Below, in pieces: positions 9,797 to 17,291 of a stretch of 18,778 nucleotides of DNA; position 1 is the stretch's first letter, and each line of letters opens with the position of its first letter. Both the position numbers and the translations under genes were made by a program. The notes under the pieces are model-generated. The model ran no database searches and had not been told where the DNA came from. It saw only the letters and a list, made by a program, of their open reading frames with translations. Source of the stretch: Obelidium mucronatum. Taxonomy: Eukaryota > Chytridiomycota > Chytridiomycetes > Chytridiales > Chytriomycetaceae. The stretch covers positions 1 to 18,778 of the forward strand of contig JAIVFH010000465.1 of the NCBI GenBank assembly GCA_025765595.1, in the 5' to 3' direction.

Positions 9797-11535
9797 TCAT
9801 CTGCGTCCTTTCTTGGTATTCTTTTTTCCCCTTTTCGATCGTTTGGAGCGACGCAACCTCTTCCCAGCTAAGAACTTGGGTTCTACAGCAGCGGCAGCTT
9901 CCTTTTCAAGACGGATAAGTTCTAATACGCCTTCATACATTTCTTTGACTGCTTCAAACTCCGTTAAACCCATTCGGCGTTTGTTGGATATATCATAGAC
10001 CCCTCCTTCGGCTTCTGTATGTTCGCCGCGTGTTCCTCTCACTTGCAGATTGAACTTGGCTGCCGCTTCTTCTAGCTTCAGCCGATCAGAAGCTAGATTT
10101 GGGAGACGTATATGAACCGAAGCCCGGATAGTAGTCCCCAAGTTGGTTGGACAGAAGGTCAAGAACCCAAGTCTTTCATGACGAGCAAATGGGATACGTT
10201 TCTCAATCTCCTCAACAGCTTGTACTAGACGTGAGTATACAGCTTTGAGATCGCCTCCTTGTTGCATCGAAATAATGCGTAGGTGGTCCTCCTCATTCAC
10301 CCATACAAGGAAAGTTTTATCATAGTTGTGGAAGATCCCGCGACCAGTGGGCCAGTATCGACACGCGTTTGCCGATTGGAGGAAGCGATCTCCTTCTTTG
10401 AAAAGAAAGTGATCGTCAATGAGTTGTTGCTGGACGTCTTTTGTCATTCCTTCGAGCGGGTAGTATGTTCCTTCGAGGTCCCCTTGCAAGTCGGCCAAGG
10501 CAGATGATACTTTGCTTTCCATTTCAGCGTATTGGCTCTTGGTTAGGCATGGATTGAATGGGTATCCTTCAAGTGATCGACCGCAACGAACCCGAGTCGA
10601 AATGATGTATTTGCCCTTCATGCTGTTATTAGAAACCCTTGCCAATAAAAAACATTGCAATAAAAATATAAACCTCAGGATCTAAGTCACCAAGATGAGC
10701 GGCACTTCCAAAGTCACTCTGGGGGTGCTTATCGGTGGGCTTGAACCCGTTGTGGTAATCCTCAATGATGCGGTCAAATAAAGGAGCAAATAGAGTGTAT
10801 GACTCTGCATCAGGTGCATAAACTCCAACACCTGAATCAAGATTCTCAAACCCTGCGTTGTTTTAAAGGGTTTTGATGAGTGCCCCCCCTTAGACACAAC
10901 TACCAAGAAGCACACAAACCAGATTGAACAATATCAAGTAATGTTGCGCCAGTAATGGTTGTAAGGTGATTCAGTTGGTTTAGAATATCGCGAGTCAGGT
11001 GGCGTTTTAAAAGGGAGTCACAACTCTCTGAGGCTTGCAACTTTTTGAATCCAGAATCCAGCTTTTCCGCTGGTGAGCTGAATATACAACCGTTTAGAAT
11101 GCATTGATCTATTACTTCAAGTGTTTGAAACGTCATCACATCGAACTCAGACACAGATACGCTTTGGGCTTGACTAGTGTTCTCCAAAGCATTCTCGCGG
11201 GCAGGCTTAAAGCGACAAGATATAGAAGTTACCTGATATCTTCAAAGCTCGATTTCTTTGGCGTTGATGGTTTTGATGGATTCAAAGGAGCCAGCGGCAC
11301 CATTGTATCACGCGTAACATCAGAACTTAAAGCGTTTTGTGTTTCCTTTTCGGCAGGAGCAGCGCCCTAATAAGCAAAGCCAGTGGTTAGACTCATTTGA
11401 TACGGGGCACGTTCATAAGAAGCGGAATGTGCTGTAGTCAATCAACTTGATTACCAAGGAGAAACGGTTGATGCTCTGGGACAATGCCAACACGGGATGC
11501 TTCTTAGCACTGAAGGAGTTGACTTCCAACTTCAT
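9797..11535 (-). CDS. AK: Arginine kinase (ATP:guanidino phosphotransferase), five exons
   Basis: It transfers phosphate between ATP and arginine, buffering ATP. Exons in transcript order are 11535-11455, 11366-11233, 11077-10920, 10852-10674 and 10615-9797, about 456 residues. The N-terminal domain ([39 protein letters not shown]) matches the arginine-specific type. The catalytic domain has STRVRCGRS (about 190-198), NEEDH (291-295), the reactive cysteine in CPTNLGTT (about 339-346), the Arg-containing RASVHIRLP and the flexible loop [10 protein letters not shown] (about 380-389), so it looks active. Typical enzymes have about 355 residues. Here there is an N-terminal extension of about 75 residues and a C-terminal tail (about 425-456) dense in Lys and Arg. 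The first two exons have no family support, so the start is uncertain. Intron 2 may end at 11174 instead of 11078, adding 32 residues. Confidence 0.93.
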
Positions 11536-11741
11536 CCTCAATAACGTCGATTTAATGAAAGAAAAAAGATGAATTCAGACACGGAAGGGATCATGATTTT
11601 ATGTTGTACCCTGCCGTAAAGTGCCACAAGAAAAGGTGCCACAAATTTACTAATAACGATTGATGTTTCTGTCTGGGAGAGTCGCGTTCTACAAGATGCT
11701 GGGTTCCAAGTTAAGATATGACCGCTGTATACCTGACCGTT

Positions 11742-11743
<2 letters not shown>

Positions 11744-11786
<43 letters not shown>
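11744..11786. repeat. Poly(T) tract of 43 bases
   Basis: This is an uninterrupted run of T on the plus strand, equal to A43 on the minus strand. It is far longer than any other homopolymer in the window. On the minus strand it directly follows GAGCC and the possible decayed gene fragment, the position a retroposed poly(A) tail would take. The true length is doubtful because such runs are hard to sequence. Confidence 0.95.
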
Positions 11787-11787
<1 letters not shown>

Positions 11788-11865
11788 GCTCATGTGGGGT
11801 CACAGTGTCCGACTATCGGATGCAGTAAATATGTCGCTGAAACTAGCGCCAACGTTGTTGCTGAC
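11787..11865 (-). pseudogene. Possible decayed copy of the 3' end of the N4BP2L-like gene
   Basis: Read on the minus strand, this stretch can be aligned loosely with the last exon of the neighbouring gene at 12080-12316. Both share the bases CTAGTTTCAGC. In the same frame this copy encodes SNNVGASFSDI, compared with SNGSSFSNAI in the intact gene. Both end shortly before GCC followed by A-rich sequence. The match was made by eye over a low-complexity Ser/Asn-rich region, so chance similarity is not excluded. Confidence 0.3.
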
Positions 11866-11908
11866 AGGTAAATAAAACATTGTATAATTTGGGTCTTTGT
11901 TGTTGAAA
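11866..11908. repeat. 43-bp direct repeat, copy 1
   Basis: This copy starts AGGTAAATAAAACATTG and ends GTCTTTGTTGTTGAAA. It is identical to the copy at 11947-11989, offset by 81 bp. It is A/T-rich and lies in non-coding DNA. Confidence 0.95.
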
Positions 11909-11946
11909 CAACGGGTTTACATTGGCTTGGCGTTGGGAAACCCTAA

Positions 11947-11989
11947 AGGTAAATAAAACATTGTATAATTTGGGTCTTTGTTGTTGAAA
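11947..11989. repeat. 43-bp direct repeat, copy 2
   Basis: This copy is identical to 11866-11908. The 38-bp spacer between the copies contains GGGTTT (11913-11918). Its inverse AAACCC (11938-11943) lies at the far end of the spacer, so the spacer could fold into a short hairpin. Confidence 0.95.
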
Positions 11990-12079
11990 ATCAATCACAC
12001 CACCCTGTTTTCATTTTGAGCTCCGGATGATGAATTCAAACAGTAAAAGTAGTTAAATTATACGCTGATTTATTTTGGC

Positions 12080-12933
12080 CTAAGTTGGGCCGCTGTATCC
12101 CCTTGAAGGAATGAAGCTGTGCGTGTTGGATAGATTGATTGCGTTGCTGAAACTAGAACCATTGCTGATGCTCGCGTTACCATTGATGGCGATTTTTTCT
12201 TTGCCTTGGCTGTTCCAATTTCCTCGATTGCTGATACCACCTCGGTTGTTCAGTCCTCCAGGCCCCCCACGTCGACCACCTCTGTCCCCACTTCCTCGAT
12301 TAAAAGGTGGCGAGGACTATTTGGATTCATTATTAATAACAATCAATTTCACTCCCGCTGAGAACTGTACCATACCTTCAAGATACTGTCAACCGTAAAA
12401 TCGGGTTCATATCGTTCCACCATTCTGGCAATAGCTTCGAGCGGAACGCCGTGTGTTCCTCTTTTGAACAACTCATCCACATCTTTTGCCACCCACCAAG
12501 GAGTTGTCGGCTCCTTAACCACAACCTCGTAGCCACACCGCACGGCGCACTCGACATACGGCTTGGCTTCCCACTTTTGCAAGTTGGTATTGTCGATGAT
12601 GATAAGGGGATGAGACTTTGACTCCATTGCCAGTTGCGCTCGTTGCTGGTTCCACTTATGTGCTTCCGATAACTTTGAGATATCATGTCTATATTCCATA
12701 GTTTGTGTTCCATCCGGGTGGTTTACTGGAGTCAGCCAAAAGTCGTCTGTGGAGAAGACTCCGATTGGAGCAGATGCAGTCCATTCGGCTACGATTTGTT
12801 TGACCAGGGTTGACTTGCCTGACCTGTTCGTTCAATGTTAGGTTAGAAATACAGGTTGCCAGGCGGTGCAACAAGATACACCTAACCCAGAACAGCCGCG
12901 CATCAGCATCAAAGTGAAAGTTGTAGCTGTCAT
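12080..12933 (-). CDS. N4BP2L-like P-loop kinase with RGG tail (three exons)
   Basis: Exons in transcript order are 12933-12882, 12818-12376 and 12316-12080 (introns 63 and 59 nt), giving about 243 residues. The P-loop is GCSGLGKST (residues 13-21), rebuilt across intron 1. Then come STDDFW, the helix SEAHKWNQQRAQLAM, the strand and motif IIIDNTNLQKWEAKPYVE, and GYEVVVKEPTTPWW with HGVPLEAIARMVERYE. This order is characteristic of the NEDD4-binding-protein-2-like / polynucleotide-kinase-like P-loop family. The substrate of these small members is not established here. The last exon adds a Gly/Arg/Asn/Ser-rich tail (RGSGDRGGRRGGPGG, then NNRGG and NRGNW), a composition typical of RNA-binding RGG regions. 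The gene is divergent from the SANT gene across 59 bp. Confidence 0.88.
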
Positions 12934-12992
12934 TTTACTTCAACTTTTTGATCACACCAAAAAACAACCTGAATTAAATACCAACACGGTGA
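12934..12992. promoter_or_regulatory. Very short divergent intergenic region
   Basis: Only 59 bp separate the start codons of the N4BP2L-like gene (minus) and the SANT protein gene (plus). Both promoters must overlap this segment or extend into the partner's coding region. No TATA box is evident. Confidence 0.5.
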
Positions 12993-15522
12993 ATGGACAG
13001 TGACTCGGCCAACGCCGCAGCAAAGTCAAATACAAACAGAAACGCGAATAATTCACAATCGCCACAGCTTCTTTTTGGCGGTTTTCTGAACCAAACACTG
13101 CCACAGCACCAACACCAACATCAACACCAACCCCAACACCATCTCGGCATTTCCCTGCCGCCACAATTCAGGCAGCCACAGAAAAACACACAGCAACAGC
13201 AGCATCAACAGCCGAATGCTAATGTGGGCCAATCGCAATATAACAATGCCCATCTTGTCAACTTGCCGATAGGTGCCATGAATGGGATTGGACAGATCAA
13301 CATGGGCAACATGAGTGGAGTAAACCTCGCTGGAATGAACGGAACTCAGATGAATTCTGGATCGGGATTGCCACAGAACCTGGCCTACAACCAAATCAAA
13401 CAACACAATTTCAATCCACAAACCCAACAACAACAGCAGCATCAAAATCATATGCTTTTGCAGCAATTAGCGTCAAGTGGATCTCCAACCGCACCAGCTA
13501 ACCCAAACCAGATGAGTCACCCACATCAGAATCCTATGCACCAACAACAGCAGCAACAACAACGGCATATGCAGTTTTCGCAAGCCGCTCCCATTAATTC
13601 ACATTCGGGACCCATGTCACTCCAAATTCCTCATTCGACAATTTCACAACAGTCCATCGCTTCACTCATGTCACCAATCCAGCTGAGTCCCGCCCATTTG
13701 CTGCCGTCACACGTGCAGTTGAATCAAAACAATGCCGGGAGTCCTGGAGGAATGCAGAACCAACATCTCCAATTGGATCCGCGCTTCTTTTACAACCAAC
13801 AATCTCTGCCTGGCCAACAACAAAATCATCATCCTCTTCTTTCTCCGGGATTTATTTCGACATCCAATCAACAACCCCAGCTGCCGGATTTACTTGCCCA
13901 GGTGCAGCCAACACAACAGCAACAACAACCACAACACCCACAACTGCAGCAGCAACAACAACACCCACAACAGCAGCAGCAACATCAACAACAGATGCTG
14001 CAACAGCAACAGCATAGTTCTCAGATTCAAATTATGGCGCACATGTCTCAGCAGCAACACTTGCCAGGCCAGCAGCAACCACCACCACCACCACCACCAC
14101 CACCACCACCACCACACCAAGATTACCCGCAGCAAAATAAACAAGAAAACGAGCCCTCAGCCACTGCGGTAGCATCTGAACAGATTGAGCAACCGAAACC
14201 CGTAAGTTTTCAACATAATCAAGTTTCACCAAATTCACACCTTTACAGGCTCCCTTCCCCACGACTGGCATAACGCGCCATAAATCAACTCAATGTACCC
14301 CATACTCTAAAGAGCCATTGATGAACTCCTGTTCTGACGAAGGAATCGCAGAGGGAACACTTCTCCGCCTTTTTACCGATTTACAGAGAACTCCCAATGA
14401 AGCTGGCGAAGTCCGGGGATTAGGACTTTCCGTTCTTTTAGAGCGGTTTAAGCGGAGGCGGAGGGTTCTTGGGGGTGGTGGTGAGGATGCCGGATTCGAC
14501 GTGAGTGATGATGGTGGACGGAAGCGCAAAAGAAGTAGCAGCGGAGACAAAAAGAAAAAGAAAAAAAGGAAAAAGTCAGACAAGGGGAAAAGAAGAAGCG
14601 GTAGTGGTTTTGGTGCCGGGACAAGTGAAGCTCTTGCTGCACTTTTGAACAAGGAAACACTTTTGCAAAAATTGCAGCAGCACCAACAAGAGAAATTGAG
14701 GCAGAAGAAGCAGAATGGGGATGTGGAGGGTGATAGCAGTGACTCAAGCAGTGACAGTGACAGTGACGAGATTGATGAACTCGATGAACGGCCTACTTCA
14801 ACTGTTAACCCTGCTTTGACATCAGATTTGGGCGTAGGAAAATTACTTGATGCGAAGAAAAGGCGAACAAGTTCAAGCGGGAGCAGCTCAAGTGGAAGTA
14901 GCAGCAGTAGTAGCAGCACCGATAGCAGTTCGAGCAGCGATGCATCATCTGACTCGGATGCCGAAAAAACAGCTGCGAAAATGAAGTTGGCGACATCTCT
15001 TTTGAACTCGTTACAACAGCAGCCATCAGCTGCACTATTGTCGAAACTGGCTAAACCTACAGCCAAAAAGATGGCCGCAAACACTCCTAGCACGAAGTCA
15101 AAGTCTGTCAAAGTGGAAAGCAGCACAGCGTCTACTCCCACCGGGCCAATATCCTTTGGAATCGTTCCTAAGAAACCACGAGCGCGTATGTGGTCACGAA
15201 AAGAAGATTACCAGCTACTCCGTGCCGTTCGAATGTATGGTAATGCGTGGGATCGAGTGGAGCAAAAAGTGGATGGCCGTAAGTCATCGTCAATGAATGT
15301 GTCGTGTAAACTAATCCAATTTTAGGCAACAAAAAGCAGTGTCAGGATCATTGGAATCGAATTTTATCCAAAAAGTCAGACAACCTTCGCTATGACGCAG
15401 TCAATATTGCTCTGCAAAATTCAATCAGCAAGTCGAAAGGCGGTAATGACTATCAGGATGTGTCAGAGGAGGATCCCGAGATGTTGAAAGACGATGGTCC
15501 TGGTGGGAATATTGGGGAATAG
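12993..15522 (+). CDS. Gln/Pro/Ser-rich protein with C-terminal SANT/Myb domain (three exons)
   Basis: Exons 12993-14201, 14249-15278 and 15326-15522 join in phase (introns both 47 nt) to give about 811 residues. Residues 1-403 are dominated by Gln, His, Asn and Pro, with CAA/CAG runs and a tract of about 12 prolines. This is the composition of transcription activation or Mediator-type domains. Next comes a strongly basic patch (RKRKRSS, KKKKKKRKK, about 490-515) suited to nuclear entry, then acidic Ser/Asp runs (SDSSSDSDSDEIDELDE). About residues 715-765 form one SANT/Myb repeat: MWSRKEDYQLLRAVRMYGNA, WDRVEQKVDGRNKKQCQDHW, NRIL, split by intron 2. A nuclear DNA- or histone-binding regulator is the likely role; no specific ortholog is recognised. 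The tail is short and acidic. Confidence 0.85.
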
Positions 15523-15681
15523 AGACTCTCCTCACCATTTAATATTCTTTGGGTTAATAATATACCGACCGCAATGGTCTTCTAGAGGGGCCGTGGCAAT
15601 CTTGCTCATTGTTTCTGGAAATCTTAAAAACATTGTTTTCGAAACTTCCACCAAAACCCAAAGACCGAACCATCAAAACTA

Positions 15682-16971
15682 ATGGCGGCCATATCGACTC
15701 TTCTTCCTCCAGATTCTTTGCTGAAGACAGCAGAACAATCGATGGAAGGCGTGTCAAACTTTGCCTGTGCTCTGCCCAAGCGACCATCCGCCCCCTTCAA
15801 CCACGACCCATCTCTAGCTCAAACCATGTTGTACTTTTGGAAAATCCAGCGCGAGCTTGAGATATCCGAGAAAGAGTCTGGCGAAGAACGACAGGCCTTT
15901 GGTAAACACCACTGCTCCCCGTGGTCAACTTTAGGCTTCCCACCACGAAACAACGCGTCTTACTCGCCGAATAATAATCCAGTTAGCAGCAAGAGTCTCG
16001 CGCTGGATACCCTTCCTTCAGCGTCAGGAGTTTCTGGACTGCGCCACCAATACCCAAGCACTTCCGCCCATGAGTACTATCTCCACCCTCAACCACTACA
16101 ACACGGAAACCCTACTTTTTCTATCGCGCGATTAGAAGCGTGTGCTGCAGATACCGTGCGTGCTTGGAAAACTGACTGCCCCAAAGAAACAGAAACAGAA
16201 TATTCCCATCCTATCCTTCACTCTTTCAATTCAAATATGACATTCTGCGTCGACGATGAAGATGAAAATGAAATAGATCGAGAAGGAAGTACTGTTGCCA
16301 TCCTTGAAGATTGTCTTGAAGTTGTGCTCACACATGATGATGGAGATCGTGAACAATGGGATTTTACCGGACAAGGGCAATCCGCTACAGCAAATTCTAG
16401 CCAATCCACAGGCAGGCTGAGCAGTAGCAACAGCAAGAAAAATGACTGTAGCTCTGCAAGTTTTTGTTGCACAGCTTCTCTACCAGCCTTGATTCATGAA
16501 TCAGACCATGACTACGATGATATCACCAACAGCAGCGATATGAGCTTGAATTTCGAGGAATTTGATAATGATAAGAATGGAATTGAAACTCGAAGACATA
16601 GCGAGGCGGATTTTGGAGGGTATCTCCAAGATATCTTGAAAGCCGGAAATTCAGTCAAGGTTTCCGCTGGTTCCACGAATAACATGGTCGCTGAGAAGGA
16701 TAATCAGGATTTCATGCTTATGTTCAAAGGCGCAAATAACTCGGGCACTCATAATTGGCCGTTGAGTAAACGCAGACTGTTGGGAAATCTAGGGAAAGAT
16801 GGCGAAAGCCAAGGATATAACTTCGAGAATGGGTCGCTCATGAATGATAGGAGAGCTGAGGATATGGGAGAGGGTTGTAGCCAAGCTTGGACGAGTGGGG
16901 ACGCGTACATATTCTCACCGGCACCCAAAGCATCTGTAAAAAGTATCGTGGATTTGTTGAATCGATTTTAA
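15682..16971 (+). CDS. Unrecognised Ser/Asp-rich protein, intronless
   Basis: The protein has 429 residues in one exon, starting MAAISTLLPPDSLLK and ending KSIVDLLNRF. I do not recognise it. The middle is Pro/Ser/Asn/His-rich, and two acidic stretches follow (VDDEDENEIDREG and LEVVLTHDDGDRE). The composition suggests a largely disordered protein. Two parts look capable of forming helices: SLAQTMLYFWKIQRELEISE near residues 64-83 and the C-terminal ten residues. No signal peptide or membrane segment is seen. The gene is tandem with the SANT gene, 159 nt downstream. The uninterrupted frame of 1290 nt supports a real gene. Confidence 0.65.
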   Translation: MAAISTLLPPDSLLKTAEQSMEGVSNFACALPKRPSAPFNHDPSLAQTMLYFWKIQRELEISEKESGEERQAFGKHHCSPWSTLGFPPRNNASYSPNNNPVSSKSLALDTLPSASGVSGLRHQYPSTSAHEYYLHPQPLQHGNPTFSIARLEACAADTVRAWKTDCPKETETEYSHPILHSFNSNMTFCVDDEDENEIDREGSTVAILEDCLEVVLTHDDGDREQWDFTGQGQSATANSSQSTGRLSSSNSKKNDCSSASFCCTASLPALIHESDHDYDDITNSSDMSLNFEEFDNDKNGIETRRHSEADFGGYLQDILKAGNSVKVSAGSTNNMVAEKDNQDFMLMFKGANNSGTHNWPLSKRRLLGNLGKDGESQGYNFENGSLMNDRRAEDMGEGCSQAWTSGDAYIFSPAPKASVKSIVDLLNRF

Positions 16972-17291
16972 ACTCATCCACTTGTATAACTGTAGTTATT
17001 ATCATTGTTTTAACTTGTTTTTTCATTTCGCTTATTATGTTTTACTGTTTTTCAGCACCCTTCCTTTGGACTTTCTTACAATCTTATTTTATCCCCTTTA
17101 TGTATACTATTTTTATGTATGTTTCATATATCTGTTTATTTACCTTATTCTCGCATCTGTAACATACTAAACTCCAAAAAGTGAAAATCGAATAAACTCT
17201 CATTGTTTTGAAATTGAATCTTTCAAACGGGGCTGCGTACTCTAGAAATTTGGATAGTGTCAAGACTTCATAATCTGCTTTTGAGGACAAA
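16972..17291. other. T-rich intergenic region
   Basis: These 320 bases lie between two plus-strand genes. From about 16980 to 17160 the plus strand is strongly T-rich, as expected of a 3' untranslated region. An AATAAA lies at about 17191. The last 70 bases presumably contain the promoter of the BRCT gene, but no TATA box is obvious. No gene is seen. Confidence 0.5.

Larger units (their letters stand above)
11536..12079. other. Intergenic region with T tract and repeats
   Basis: These 544 bases lie between the 5' end of the arginine kinase gene and the 3' end of the N4BP2L-like gene, both on the minus strand. They should contain the kinase promoter and the 3' untranslated region of the upstream gene. 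Present are a short repeated GTGCCACAA (11621-11629 and 11636-11644), the T43 tract, a possible decayed gene fragment (about 11787-11865), and the exact 43-bp direct repeat. No convincing complete gene is visible. Confidence 0.7.

Noticed and set aside
10682..10915. A short minus-strand frame starting [11 protein letters not shown]
   Set aside because: It is a shifted frame crossing an arginine kinase exon and intron. The correct frame gives [13 protein letters not shown].
13053..14271. Long open frames on the minus strand and in other plus frames across the Gln-rich exon (poly-Leu, poly-Val, poly-His products)
   Set aside because: They are shadows of CAA/CAG and CCA repeats in the real frame.
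14290..15141. A 283-residue minus-strand open frame rich in Leu, Phe and Ser
   Set aside because: It is antisense to the Ser/Asp/Lys-rich exon of the SANT gene, and its composition mirrors those repeats. The plus strand ends in a recognisable SANT domain.
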